Part shown: positions 32,496-41,358 of the stretch, one piece after another
Layout of the letters: each line of letters starts with the position of its first letter
Numbering within the stretch: the stretch's first letter is position 1
From: Deltaproteobacteria bacterium
GTDB lineage: Bacteria > Myxococcota_A > UBA9160 > UBA6930
Direction: 5' to 3'
Length of the DNA stretch: 64,000 nucleotides
NCBI GenBank assembly: GCA_029261795.1
Contig: JAJDAP010000064.1
Coordinates: 1 to 64,000 of the forward strand
Translations under genes and position numbers: made by a program
Notes under the pieces: generated by a model
What the model saw: the letters and a program-made list of their open reading frames with translations, nothing else
Told to the model about the DNA's origin: nothing
Database searches by the model: none

Positions 32496-33722
32496 ATGAA
32501 AGCACCACCTTGCTACTTGGGTCGCACCACGCACCGAGCCAGATTTGCGCCCTTCGGGATTCAATCCCGGGACCGCCTGAGCCACATCTACGTGGTTGGA
32601 AGAACGGGCACCGGCAAGTCCACTCTCCTCGAATCGATGGTGCTGCAAGATCTACTTGTAGGAACCGGCGTTGCGCTCTTGGACCCACATGGCGATCTCG
32701 CCCAGAGGATCCATTCCTTCGCGAGCCGTCTCGGCCGCAACGTGGTTCTCCTGGATCCGGTTCGCGCTCCAGGCTCCTTCGGGCTGAACCCGTTGCGACC
32801 CGTCGCAGCTCCGCTCCGACCCCTTGCGGCATCGGGTCTCCTTGAGGTTCTTCGCAAGCTCTGGGACGAGAAGGCCTGGGGACCGCGGATGGAGCACATC
32901 CTCCGAAACGCGATCCTTGCTCTTCTCGACCATGGCGACGCGACCATTGCCGACATTCCGCGCCTCTTTCGAGATCGTAGTTTTCGAAACTCAGTGGCGC
33001 GTGGGTGCCAAAACCCGGAGGTCCGCACCTTCTGGTTGGAAGAGTTCTCGGGCTACTCGCATCGGATGAGAGCCGAAGCGGTTGCGCCGATACTGAACAA
33101 GGTTGGCGCATTCCTCTCAGATCCTCGCGTCCTGCAAGTCCTCACCAAGAACAAGAACCAGCTTTCTCTTCGCCGGACCATGGACGAAGGGAAGGTGTTG
33201 ATTGCGAACCTCTCAAAGGGCGAGTTGGGATCGGACTCGTCCAACCTTCTCGGTGGGCTCCTCGTTTCCACCATCGGACTCGCTGCGCTCTCTCGGGCCT
33301 CAATCCCGGAAGAGGAGCGCAGGCCCTTCTTTGTCTACGTCGACGAGTTTCAGAGCTTCTCGACTCGCTCGATCGGTGATATGGCGGCGGAATTGAGGAA
33401 GTACCGCGTCGGTCTGGTCCTGGCGCACCAGTTCCTACACCAACTGGATCCGGAGGTTCGGTACTCCGTCCTGGGCAATGCCGGAACGATCATCTCTTTC
33501 CGGGTCGGCCCGCAGGACGCTTCGCTCATTGCCAGCGAGTTCGACCCGGTTCTATCCGCGATGAACGTCCTCAACCTTCCGAACTATCACATCTATCTGA
33601 AGCTGATGATCGACGGAGCGCCGAGTCGTCCGTTCTCAGCGGTCACCCTGCAGCCCGAGGAGGCACTCCGTTTGGGTCAGAAACAGCGTGTGAGAGAATT
33701 GTCTCGCCATCTGGTTCTGTAG
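32496..33722 (+). CDS. VirD4/TraD-like DNA-translocase ATPase, short form
   Basis: A 408-residue ATPase of the FtsK/HerA/VirD4 group: HIYVVGRTGTGKSTLLESM (Walker A about residues 34-42), ALLDPHGDLAQRI (a motif typical of coupling-protein-like ATPases), FFVYVDEFQSFS (Walker B about 278-289) and GLVLAHQFLHQLD. It has no membrane segment, unlike true VirD4, and lacks the large N-terminal domain of its paralogue two genes downstream. No relaxase or type IV secretion genes are nearby. It may move DNA during transfer or act in defence. A membrane protein gene follows after 34 bases, suggesting a three-gene operon. Confidence 0.82.
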   Translation: MKAPPCYLGRTTHRARFAPFGIQSRDRLSHIYVVGRTGTGKSTLLESMVLQDLLVGTGVALLDPHGDLAQRIHSFASRLGRNVVLLDPVRAPGSFGLNPLRPVAAPLRPLAASGLLEVLRKLWDEKAWGPRMEHILRNAILALLDHGDATIADIPRLFRDRSFRNSVARGCQNPEVRTFWLEEFSGYSHRMRAEAVAPILNKVGAFLSDPRVLQVLTKNKNQLSLRRTMDEGKVLIANLSKGELGSDSSNLLGGLLVSTIGLAALSRASIPEEERRPFFVYVDEFQSFSTRSIGDMAAELRKYRVGLVLAHQFLHQLDPEVRYSVLGNAGTIISFRVGPQDASLIASEFDPVLSAMNVLNLPNYHIYLKLMIDGAPSRPFSAVTLQPEEALRLGQKQRVRELSRHLVL

Positions 33723-33756
33723 TCAAATAGCATCCTCTGCAGAGGAGGATCCCGCC

Positions 33757-34491
33757 ATGGAAGAACAAGACATCCGAATTCCGACGGTTCGAGGCCCGCT
33801 CGCGGCCGCGGGACTAGCGATCGCCAAGGTCAGCGCGGGGTTATTCGCGGGCAACCTGGCCTCGGCGTTGTTCGTTGCGGCGTTCGCTCCATCCCCATCA
33901 GGACTGGTGATCGTGCTCGGGCTCGTGATCTTGGTTGGAGTCACCTGGGCTGCCGTGCGGGGGATCAACCGGTTCTTTCCGACTTCGGGTGTGGGCCTGG
34001 TGCCGGCAGCCATCGTCGGACGCTGGAGTCAGATGATCGAAGGGCTCGTGATGAGCCCGTCCTCGTTCTATGAATCGTTTCGAGAAGCGATTGCTGAGAA
34101 ACAGATCCCGGATCTGGAGATCGGTGAAGTGTATGCCCACGAAGGCGGGGTCTTCTCATCGAAGCGTCTCTATCTGACTGTAAAGCGCGGAGAGCTCGTC
34201 TACCTCATCTGCGGAGCGCCCTTTGGGAATGGATTCTTCGTTTCATCGTGGCTTGGACCGCGAGCGAGTACGTGGCTCATCCTGGCCTCGATCATGCCGC
34301 TTGGAAGCCTCATGTTTCCCTGGCTCTTTCGAGACAAGACGTACCACGAGTACGACACCACCTCCATGTTCCAAAGCCTCGTCCATAGCGCGCTCACGGG
34401 AACCGTGGACGGCATGGTCGAGACCAAGGGCCTGCGGCCTCTGACGGACAACGACCGAAAGCCGATCCTCCGAGAGTTCTTCGCGAACTAA
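33757..34491 (+). CDS. membrane protein between two VirD4-like ATPases
   Basis: The 244-residue protein has hydrophobic segments at about 16-45 and 46-70 (GLVIVLGLVILVGVTWAAV) and a third at about 170-190 (STWLILASIMPLGSLMFPWL), with a soluble domain between them. AGAGGAGG lies upstream of the ATG. The next gene starts 4 bases after its stop, so all three are co-expressed. It could anchor the soluble ATPases to the membrane, the role that the N-terminal membrane segments play in VirD4. Family not recognised. Confidence 0.7.
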   Translation: MEEQDIRIPTVRGPLAAAGLAIAKVSAGLFAGNLASALFVAAFAPSPSGLVIVLGLVILVGVTWAAVRGINRFFPTSGVGLVPAAIVGRWSQMIEGLVMSPSSFYESFREAIAEKQIPDLEIGEVYAHEGGVFSSKRLYLTVKRGELVYLICGAPFGNGFFVSSWLGPRASTWLILASIMPLGSLMFPWLFRDKTYHEYDTTSMFQSLVHSALTGTVDGMVETKGLRPLTDNDRKPILREFFAN

Positions 34492-34495
34492 CCCC

Positions 34496-37423
34496 ATGGA
34501 CCGAGAGGCGCTGATCCAGGAGTTCTACGACTGGGAGCTCCGTGGTAGGGGGTGGGATGCGTGGCCCTACCGGGTGACCCTCGAGCCTCCGTTCCGACCG
34601 TTCATTGGCCACGGCCTGACCATCCGCACGCCCCCGGTCGATGACGGACAGGTCCCGTCGCTTGCGCACAGGATCGGACAGCGATTGGGCCTGCTCGTGG
34701 GGGCTGCCGATGAACCGACTCCTGACGTGGAGCTGACTGAACTCGAGGCGCTGGATGCAGAGGCCGCCGACGTTCAAGAGTTCGTCAGTTTTCGGTTGCG
34801 GAGTCCAGAGGGGGTCGTCGTACCGAGGGAGACGCTCGACCGTTTTCTCCTTGCCGCGACGTACCCGCACCACCTGGTGGCATTCGATGTTGTCGCGGAA
34901 GGAGGGGAAATCTCGTTCTCCTTCTCTTGCCCCGCGCGTGTGAGCGATCACTTCGAGAGCATCCTTGCTGTATATGTGCCGGAACTCGTCGCCGAGAAGT
35001 GCGATTGCCTAAAGGCCGGATGGGACGAGGCCGAGGGACTCGGCTTCGTTATCGAGTTTGGATTATCGGAGGAATTCCTTCTTCCGCTCGGGAGCAATCA
35101 CGATCCCGTCCTGTTTCCCGCCTTGCTCGCTGCGCTTTCCCGTCTCGATTCGACCGAGTGCGGTGTCTTCCAAGTCCTCCTTCAGCCCGTCGCCAAGCCC
35201 TGGAGTCCATCGATTCTGCAGATTGCGGGCGACGGCACGGGGGGTTGCTTCTTTTCGGATGCCCCCGAAATCCTCAACGGAGCGAAGGTCAAAACACGAT
35301 CCCCTCTATACGCCACCGTCGTGCGGATCGGGGTGCGATCCCTCAATGGAAAGCGAGCCGCTTCGGTTCTCCGCGGCATTGGTGGAGGCCTCTTCCAACT
35401 CGGGACTCCAAGCGGCAACGCCTTCATGCCGCTCGACTTCTCGGGGGAGCATGCCGAGTGGCATGAAGCGGACCTGTTAGAACGCACGACCCACCGCAGT
35501 GGAATGATCCTGTCCGGCGAAGAGGTGAGTGGGCTCCTCGCATTCCCAGACGACTCCGTCGCGACCGAGAAGCTCGCCCGAGTCGATGCACGGACGAAGG
35601 CGATTGGCGAACGAGTTCCGGGCGAACTTGTCCTCGGAACGAACGTCCATCGCGGAGTGACGCGTGAGGTGACGCTCAGCGCAGAAGAGCGCTCCCGGCA
35701 CCTGCACGTCATCGGGGCATCCGGAACCGGGAAGACCGTGTTCCTGGAATCTCTCATCACGCAAGACATCAAGGCCGGCAGAGGCTGCGCCGTCCTGGAT
35801 CCGCACGGTGACTTGGTCGATTCGCTCACGGGGAGGATTCCGAATGAGCGAATCGACGAAACCATCGTGTTCGATCCGTCTGATCTCGAACATCCCGTTG
35901 GCTTCAACATCTTGGAAGCGAAGGGCGCGATCGAAGCCCAAGTCCTCGAGAGCGACCTTGTCGGGATCTTCCGGAGATTCGCCACGAGCTGGGGCGATCA
36001 GATGACCGCAGTCCTCGGCAACGCCGTGGGTGCCATCCTGTCTTCGCCACGCGGTGGATCCATCCTTGAACTCCGCGAACTGCTTCGGAACAAGGAGTTC
36101 CGATCCGAGTACCTGTCTTCCGTCACCGACGACGAAGTTCGGCAGTTCTGGGCCTTGGAGTTTCCGAAGCTCTCAGGTCGACCCGAGAGTTCGATCTTGA
36201 GCCGCCTCAATGCCTTCCTGCGCCCGAAGCCGATCCGCAACGTCGTCGGCCAGACGGAGCAGACACTCGACCTCGAGGACATTGTATCCGCGGGGAAGAT
36301 CCTCCTCGTGCGACTTCCGGTGGGCCTCATTGGCGAAGAGAACGCTCATCTCCTGGGTAGTCTTCTTGTTGCCAAGATTCACCAAGTGGCACTCATGCGA
36401 CAGCGCGTTGACGTTGCTGACCGACCGCCCTTCCATCTCTTCGTCGATGAATTCCACCACTTCGCAACTCCTTCGATCGCATCTATTCTGGAGGGGGCAA
36501 GGAAGTACGGGCTCGGCCTCGTTCTCGCGCACCAGAGCTTGCACCAAGTTCGTAACGAAGAAGCAGTACATGCGGCACTCGCGAATGCCCACACGCGAGT
36601 GGCGTTCCGACTGGGTGACGATGACTCACGAAGGCTTGAAGGGGGCTTCGCATCCTTCTCTCGAACCGATCTTGAAGATCTCGGGATGGGCCGCGCGATC
36701 GCGCGGATTGGCGAAGCGAGAAGTGACTTCACACTCCAGACAGAGATGCTCCCAGAGTCGGATCAGGAGCAACGACTGCATGTCCTGCAGCGATCGGCTC
36801 AAAACTTCGGAGGGGATCCGCTCGAGCAGGGCGCCTCGACGGTGCAGAGTGACGGACCCCCAGACGACCCTCCCCACGTCCCCGAGGTCCCCCGAGTCCC
36901 CGCGGAAAAGAAGCCGCGAGCGAAACCCACTCCGGGACGGGGCGGGCCGGAGCACAAGTACATTCAACAACTAACCAAGCGTCTCGCCGAAGAGCGAGGC
37001 TGGCGCGCCGTGATTGAGGAACACCTTCCGGATGGCGGTCGCGTCGATGTCGCTCTCTCTCAGGGCACTGAGCGTATTGCGATCGAGATCTCTGTCACGA
37101 CAGATCCTTCGCACGAGCTTGGGAATGTTCGAAAATGCCTAGAGGCAGGGTTCCCGCGTGTCGTTCTCGTCGGCCGAGATGAGGCGACTGCCGCTAGACT
37201 TCGGAAGGCCATTGAACGGGATTGGGCCGACGCTCCAGTAGAGGTCGTGACCCCGGGTGAGCTATCGTCAGTCATCCCGGCGACGACACAAGAGAGCATT
37301 GGTTCAACAGTGCGCGGCTATCGGGTGCGCGTGAGCCACAAGGCGGGTGCGAACTCGCCGGACGAGGCGCTTGCACGAATTGTGGCCGAGTCTGTTCGCC
37401 GGCGAACGAAGGACCGCAAGTAG
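34496..37423 (+). CDS. VirD4/HerA-like ATPase fused to a restriction-fold domain
   Basis: The 975-residue protein has an uncharacterised N-terminal region (1-370), an ATPase core with HVIGASGTGKTVFLESL (Walker A about 404-412), AVLDPHGDLVDSL, FHLFVDEFHHFATPS (Walker B about 645) and LVLAHQSLHQV. A Pro-rich linker (about 780-815) and a C-terminal domain (about 820-975) follow, the latter with EHKYIQQLTKRLAEERGW, GRVDVAL and IAIEISVTTD. The last part has the layout of a PD-(D/E)xK nuclease, but the usual Lys is Ser (E-I-S), so activity is doubtful. It is paralogous to the 408-residue ATPase. No known system has this exact three-gene set as far as I know. Confidence 0.78.
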   Translation: MDREALIQEFYDWELRGRGWDAWPYRVTLEPPFRPFIGHGLTIRTPPVDDGQVPSLAHRIGQRLGLLVGAADEPTPDVELTELEALDAEAADVQEFVSFRLRSPEGVVVPRETLDRFLLAATYPHHLVAFDVVAEGGEISFSFSCPARVSDHFESILAVYVPELVAEKCDCLKAGWDEAEGLGFVIEFGLSEEFLLPLGSNHDPVLFPALLAALSRLDSTECGVFQVLLQPVAKPWSPSILQIAGDGTGGCFFSDAPEILNGAKVKTRSPLYATVVRIGVRSLNGKRAASVLRGIGGGLFQLGTPSGNAFMPLDFSGEHAEWHEADLLERTTHRSGMILSGEEVSGLLAFPDDSVATEKLARVDARTKAIGERVPGELVLGTNVHRGVTREVTLSAEERSRHLHVIGASGTGKTVFLESLITQDIKAGRGCAVLDPHGDLVDSLTGRIPNERIDETIVFDPSDLEHPVGFNILEAKGAIEAQVLESDLVGIFRRFATSWGDQMTAVLGNAVGAILSSPRGGSILELRELLRNKEFRSEYLSSVTDDEVRQFWALEFPKLSGRPESSILSRLNAFLRPKPIRNVVGQTEQTLDLEDIVSAGKILLVRLPVGLIGEENAHLLGSLLVAKIHQVALMRQRVDVADRPPFHLFVDEFHHFATPSIASILEGARKYGLGLVLAHQSLHQVRNEEAVHAALANAHTRVAFRLGDDDSRRLEGGFASFSRTDLEDLGMGRAIARIGEARSDFTLQTEMLPESDQEQRLHVLQRSAQNFGGDPLEQGASTVQSDGPPDDPPHVPEVPRVPAEKKPRAKPTPGRGGPEHKYIQQLTKRLAEERGWRAVIEEHLPDGGRVDVALSQGTERIAIEISVTTDPSHELGNVRKCLEAGFPRVVLVGRDEATAARLRKAIERDWADAPVEVVTPGELSSVIPATTQESIGSTVRGYRVRVSHKAGANSPDEALARIVAESVRRRTKDRK

Positions 37424-37721
37424 GCGCACCGCTCGGGCCTGCGCCGCTGGTTGACGTCCAAGTCAGCGCAGCGCTAGCTGCCGTAGTCCAACCACTCGGC
37501 CTCAATATCGTCCTCGACGCCCCGGGTCGTCACGACGATATTGCCGCTAGTGGCTGTGTTGAAGATTGCCTCGGAGAAGTCGTTCCGAACGGTTTGCCGA
37601 GAGGCTACGCAACGCGGACGGCTGAAAGTACTACTCCTACGCGGAAAGGGAACCATCACCGGCACCGTAGGGGCGGGCGCGACGGTGTAGAATCGGCGCG
37701 GCACATCGGTTGGAGGGGTCA
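37424..37721. other. gap before the HARE-HTH gene
   Basis: About 300 bases. A minus-strand frame of 76 codons with a GTG start (37474-37704) is the only candidate, with unconvincing N-terminal composition. I leave it uncalled. GGAGGGG just before 37722 is the ribosome site of the next gene. Confidence 0.35.
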
Positions 37722-37958
37722 GTGGCGAAGGCGAAGTGTCTAGACGCAGCGTACGCGGTCTTGAAGCAGGCCGGGGAGCCGCTCCATGTTCAGGAGCTCA
37801 CCCGTCGCATGCTGGATAACGGTGCGTGGGAGAGCAACGGCAAGACGCCGATGGATTCGGTGAACGCGAGAATCGCTGTTGATATCAAGAAGAACGGGAG
37901 CTTCTCGAGGTTCAAACGCGTAGCGGGGTCGACGTACGAACTTTCCGGAAGGGGCTAG
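37722..37958 (+). CDS. HARE-HTH (ASXL/restriction-endonuclease HTH) protein
   Basis: The 78-residue product reads LDAAYAVLKQAGEPLHVQEL, TRRMLDNGAWESNGKTPMDS, VNARIAVDIKKNGSFSRFKR and a final strand TYELS. This is the complete HARE-HTH winged helix, known from ASXL proteins, RNA polymerase delta and many restriction enzymes. Here it stands alone. The GTG at 37722 has GGAGG at a good distance; a TTG at 37710 is possible. Its 3' end overlaps the convergent restriction gene by 4 bases, hinting that it belongs to the restriction system as a DNA-binding or control subunit. Confidence 0.85.
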   Translation: MAKAKCLDAAYAVLKQAGEPLHVQELTRRMLDNGAWESNGKTPMDSVNARIAVDIKKNGSFSRFKRVAGSTYELSGRG

Positions 37959-38905
37959 TCGCCGCCGAGAATCTTTGCGACCTCAGCGAAGTGGTCTCGG
38001 ATTTCTTCCACCTGGTCGGGTGAGGGCGCCTTCTTCTGCTTGGCCACCTGGTCCGCGATGCGCTCAAGTCGCCTTGCGATGACGTCTTCGGCGCGGTCTT
38101 CGACAAAGAGTGCGAGGAACCGATTCCAGTACTCAAGGGGAACGCCGAGGAGGTCCCGCGTAAAGAGCTCTGTCATGTAGTCGTCCATGATGCGAACGCG
38201 AGCGATTCGGCCGAAGTTGCCGCCTCCATCTTTCTTCGGGACGTCTGAAATCTCATCCGATTTCGTAGGGTAGGGCTCTGTGACGGTCGAGAGGGTAATG
38301 CCTGTGTCGCCGCCCTTGCCTTTCTTGCCGAACTCCCAGAACCAGTTCCGGTACGCAGCGGCGTAACGCGCCTGCTCGACGTAGGGCTTGAAGAGTTGCG
38401 GTGACCCGGCAACGACGTTGCTAAGCGCCCAGGGATAAACGACTAGAAGGTCCTGAGGTGCGCAGACCGCTGGCGTTACCTTGAATCGGAAGCTGGGTTC
38501 ATGCTCCTTGGCGAGCACGAACCAGCCCTTCAGCTCGATTCCCATAAGGACTGGCGGGCGGGTTTCGGGAGCAACGGCTCGCAGTGTTACGTCCGGGAAC
38601 GTCTGTGGCTGCCGGACGAACGTGTAGCCCGTATACTCCTCGTCCGGGTCCCAGCTTGAGCGAAGGCTGTTGAGCGCATCCACGACCTGGCTCTCGATGG
38701 TGGCGCCGAGCGAGGTGTTGAACGTGTGGAGGTCGGTGGCAAGAACTCCAGAGATGTGAAGGTCGGAGTCGAAAAATGAGGGGAGTGCATAGATGGTGTC
38801 CCGAACCGCCTCGTGGAGCTTCTGGTGTGGCCACCCCGGCGGAAGTGCCTCAGGTTCGGGCGGATTCGGTGCGCCAGGCGGAACGTCGACGTCAGGAGGC
38901 GACAT
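37955..38905 (-). CDS. probable restriction endonuclease of a type II-like system
   Basis: The 316-residue protein is coupled (14-base overlap) to the DNA methyltransferase upstream. It has ISGVLATDLHTFNTSLGATI near residues 50-70, then SSWDPDEEYTGYTFVRQPQTFPD and VLMGIELKGWFVLAKEHEPSF. FPD followed by about 20 residues and ELKGW is a credible PD-(D/E)xK catalytic core (D ... E-x-K about 105-128). The C-terminal 60 residues are helical and charged. Genes of this kind beside an adenine/cytosine-N4 methylase normally encode the cognate endonuclease. Recognition sequence cannot be read from the sequence. Confidence 0.75.
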   Translation of the reverse strand: MSPPDVDVPPGAPNPPEPEALPPGWPHQKLHEAVRDTIYALPSFFDSDLHISGVLATDLHTFNTSLGATIESQVVDALNSLRSSWDPDEEYTGYTFVRQPQTFPDVTLRAVAPETRPPVLMGIELKGWFVLAKEHEPSFRFKVTPAVCAPQDLLVVYPWALSNVVAGSPQLFKPYVEQARYAAAYRNWFWEFGKKGKGGDTGITLSTVTEPYPTKSDEISDVPKKDGGGNFGRIARVRIMDDYMTELFTRDLLGVPLEYWNRFLALFVEDRAEDVIARRLERIADQVAKQKKAPSPDQVEEIRDHFAEVAKILGGD

Positions 38906-39995
38906 TCTTCGCCTTTAGTGCCTTGGCCTCGGTCTTCAGGCGGTCGGAAGCTGCCTCGAAGAAGGACCGCTGGATTTCAGCGCCATAGCACTTTCGCCCG
39001 GTTCGAAGGGCTGCAATAGCAGCCGTGGAGAGACCACCGAAGGGTTCCCAGACGATGTCTCCAGGGTCCGTCGAGGCAAGGACTGTCTGCTCGATGAGAC
39101 GGAGAGGCTTCTGGTTCGTGTGGACAATCTTCGAGTCGCGGCCGCGCAGTCGCTCAGAGTTCCGAAGTGCGGGCTCCCTAAAGACGTTAGTTACACCGTG
39201 CGTGTGGTTCCATTTCGCACGGAGCTTCGCCCACTGGTCCGCGTTGAGAGGCGTCTTCCCGTCTAGCGAAAAGTAGGGTCGTCCGGTGAGTTTCCCATGC
39301 TTCTTCGCGTACGCGGCAAGCCGGACCATCATCTCCGGGGGCGGGAAATACCAAAGGTGGCACTGGGTGAAGTACTTGCGCGTGGCGGCGTTCTTCACTC
39401 CGCAGGCTTCGTTTGTGACGCAGAGCGGAAGGCCAGTCCGGAGCCACTCTTCGCGAAGCCATCGCTTCAGGGGCTGCGGGTTCCCGTTGGCGTCGGCAAG
39501 CCGAACGTCGCGGATGTACTGCACGCAGACTTCCGTTACGACCGGGAAGCGCCTGATGGTGTTCCCGTTGCAGTTCCCGGCAACGTGGGCGACGCCCTTG
39601 TCCCAGATGTTGCAGGTCTTGTACTCCCAGCCGTGGAGCTTTAGGACGGGGTGAACCTCGGCCCAGCCGAGCTCTGTACCCCAGAACCAGAGGGTGGTCT
39701 CAGGAAGTGAGTACTTAGCCCAGGCGGCGGCGTGCGGTGCATACCATTCAGCCAGGCCCTCCGTGGTCGGGAGATCACCTTTGAAGCCGCGCACGCCGTA
39801 CGGTCCATCGGCGATTATCGCTGTGGGTGCCGGCCACGTTGCGTAGCAGTCAGCCGCATCAGCGAGGTCGAGGCGAACCTGGTCGATCTTGAGGAACGTC
39901 GTCTTCGGTTTTCGAGTGCGGGGGCGCGAGCGCGCCGTCGACGTCGTGCGCTTCTTCTTCGCTCCAGGCTCTAGCTTTGTGACCTTGCGGGGCAT
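38892..39995 (-). CDS. site-specific DNA methyltransferase (N6-adenine/N4-cytosine type)
   Basis: The 367-residue protein starts with a basic tail (about 1-35). Motif IV reads ADGPYGV (a D-G-P-Y variant of DPPY, about 80-86). The SAM motif comes late: VHTNQKPLRLIEQTV, then GDIVWEPFGGLSTAAIAAL and CYGAEIQ (about 300-345). The order IV ... X, I is that of beta-class enzymes. It modifies the exocyclic amino group of A or C in the site cut by the partner endonuclease. The ATG at 39995 is preferred over one at 40040 by family length. Gene order methylase-then-nuclease gives protection first. Confidence 0.88.
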   Translation of the reverse strand: MPRKVTKLEPGAKKKRTTSTARSRPRTRKPKTTFLKIDQVRLDLADAADCYATWPAPTAIIADGPYGVRGFKGDLPTTEGLAEWYAPHAAAWAKYSLPETTLWFWGTELGWAEVHPVLKLHGWEYKTCNIWDKGVAHVAGNCNGNTIRRFPVVTEVCVQYIRDVRLADANGNPQPLKRWLREEWLRTGLPLCVTNEACGVKNAATRKYFTQCHLWYFPPPEMMVRLAAYAKKHGKLTGRPYFSLDGKTPLNADQWAKLRAKWNHTHGVTNVFREPALRNSERLRGRDSKIVHTNQKPLRLIEQTVLASTDPGDIVWEPFGGLSTAAIAALRTGRKCYGAEIQRSFFEAASDRLKTEAKALKAKNVAS

Positions 39996-40149
39996 TTCCA
40001 ACCGGAGATAGATGTCTTGGTCCCATGCCCACACTCGCACGATACGACGGGGCCGGATAGAACTATCCTAGATGTCTACCTTGCGGAGGATTGCTTGCGG
40101 GGCGGGATGCGTTGCCAGTCTACGACCGGCCTAGATGCACGGCAAGGAC

Positions 40150-40494
40150 CTAGGTGTCCTTCCGCGCCTGGTACTGGCAGTGGCACTCCTGGGGCGTGTC
40201 GTTGACGACCGCCTGTACCAGGTCGGTCATCTCCCGCCGGTCCTCGAAGACGTCCGTTCGCTCGTCACCGTGGCTGATGAGCCAGTTCCCGAGCCGGTAC
40301 GCGTCTTCGAAGTTCCAGGAGAGCGGGTCGTGGTGGTCGCCGCAGTAGCTGCAGCGCTCGAGGAGGCCGACCTGGACGGCGATGGCCCTGGCGACGGCGC
40401 GAGCGTCTTCGAGGCGGTCAAGTTCGCGTTTCGCAAAGCTCAATGGGGGTACCTCCGGAGCCTCATAGTCTAGCGATCTCACGTGTCCCGGCAT
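40150..40494 (-). CDS. small Cys/His-rich protein, possible zinc binder
   Basis: The 114-residue product has an acidic helical first half (KRELDRLEDARAVARAIAVQ), then ERCSYCGDHHDPLSWNFEDA and a C-terminal CHCQYQARKDT. CxxC-GDHH followed later by CHC could form one zinc site. A weak Trp/Phe-rich middle may be a domain core. It is upstream of the methylase on the same strand with a 150-base gap and might belong to that system. Family not recognised; the ATG at 40494 is chosen over a GTG at 40518. Confidence 0.55.
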   Translation of the reverse strand: MPGHVRSLDYEAPEVPPLSFAKRELDRLEDARAVARAIAVQVGLLERCSYCGDHHDPLSWNFEDAYRLGNWLISHGDERTDVFEDRREMTDLVQAVVNDTPQECHCQYQARKDT

Positions 40495-40736
40495 GGGTGG
40501 CGGGACTGTCAAGGGCACGTCAGCGTTACGTTTTCAGCATGGAATCGAGGGGAGCGTGCGAAGCTACGGCGAGGCAGACATCCTGGTGCGGGACAGAATC
40601 TGCGGAAAGGTCCGGCACTTCACCTCTCCCAGCGCGCAGTCGCACCACGCCTCGAGCTGACGCTCGAAGTGACCCTGGTCGAGACTAACGACGCCCTGCC
40701 AGGGCTCGAGGAGGCGGTGCCGTTCGCGGCCGCAGC

Positions 40737-40850
40737 GAGCATGCTCAAGAATCTCCTGCGACGAGCCTCCGATAGTGGCATTGGCGTCCTTCGGCCCGAC
40801 TCCCAGGTCTGCCAGCTCGACTCGCCCACTCCTGCTTCCCTTTACCTCGG
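40737..40850 (-). pseudogene. fragment of the triple-HTH (XRE-type) family
   Basis: The minus frame gives ESSWQTWESGRRTPMPLSEA then RRRRFLSML, nearly the same as the middle HTH of the proteins at 42.4 and 49.9 kb (ESSWQAWESGRRKPTPLSEA). Both sides diverge, and no start or other HTH units remain. It marks a fourth, mostly lost copy of the element end gene. Confidence 0.7.
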
Positions 40851-40881
40851 CGAGGTACTCGGGCGGAGCTTCGCATTGCAT

Positions 40882-41186
40882 GGGAGCTTGTCCGATTCGC
40901 CAGCGTTGGCGGCACGCTATCCGATGCGCGGGCGTTCCGACGCAGCAGGTTACAGCGCAATAGCTTCCCTCTGTCGCGGGAAGACGCAGCTGCCTTGGCG
41001 ACTCTGGGATTCAGCGGTGGATCGCCCGAAGCAGCTCACCTACTTCGAACAGAGGCTCACGTGGATCGAGGCTACGCCCACGTTTTCGAAGCCCGGCCCA
41101 TCAGCGTTTTCGTTTGCTCTGCCCACGGACTACCGGTCCGCGGGGCACGATGGAGAATCACCGCGCGGCGTCCGGCCTCATGCTGA
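40882..41186 (+). pseudogene. unidentified coding fragment (C-terminal)
   Basis: An open frame running into a stop at 41186 reads SREDAAALATLGFSGGSPEA, AHLLRTEAHVDRGYAHVFEA and ISVFVCSAHGLPVRGARWRI. This looks like genuine protein (regular hydrophobic pattern, G/C third positions), but it has no plausible ATG in frame and no family I recognise. Probably a 5'-truncated gene. Confidence 0.35.
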
Positions 41187-41358
41187 AGAAGGAAAACGAT
41201 GCGGCAGCGGTCGCGATTCCGACCGTGACTACCACTACCACCAAACCTACGGTCACGATCGGGAGAGAACTGGGACCAAATGGGGTATGTCAGTGAGCGT
41301 ATCGCGAGGACATCAGGGACTTTCGTCAATAGGCAGCGAGCTACTGGTCGGTTCTGAT

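Larger units (their letters stand above)
40495..41358. other. gene-poor region with degraded fragments
   Basis: An 860-base stretch without an intact gene. It contains a fragment of the triple-HTH family (40737-40850, minus strand) and an unidentified plus-strand coding tail ending at 41186. After that, about 170 bases before the Kazal gene's stop show nothing I can name. A long plus-strand frame covering most of it is rejected as non-coding. Confidence 0.5.

Noticed and set aside
32496..37423. Conjugative type IV secretion system
   Set aside because: Two coupling-protein-like ATPases are present, but no relaxase, VirB4 or channel genes are found anywhere in the window, so a conjugation system is not supported.
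37474..37704. Minus-strand frame of 76 codons with GTG start
   Set aside because: The N-terminal half is Pro/Arg-rich noise and there is no ribosome site; only the tail looks protein-like, which is not enough to call a gene.
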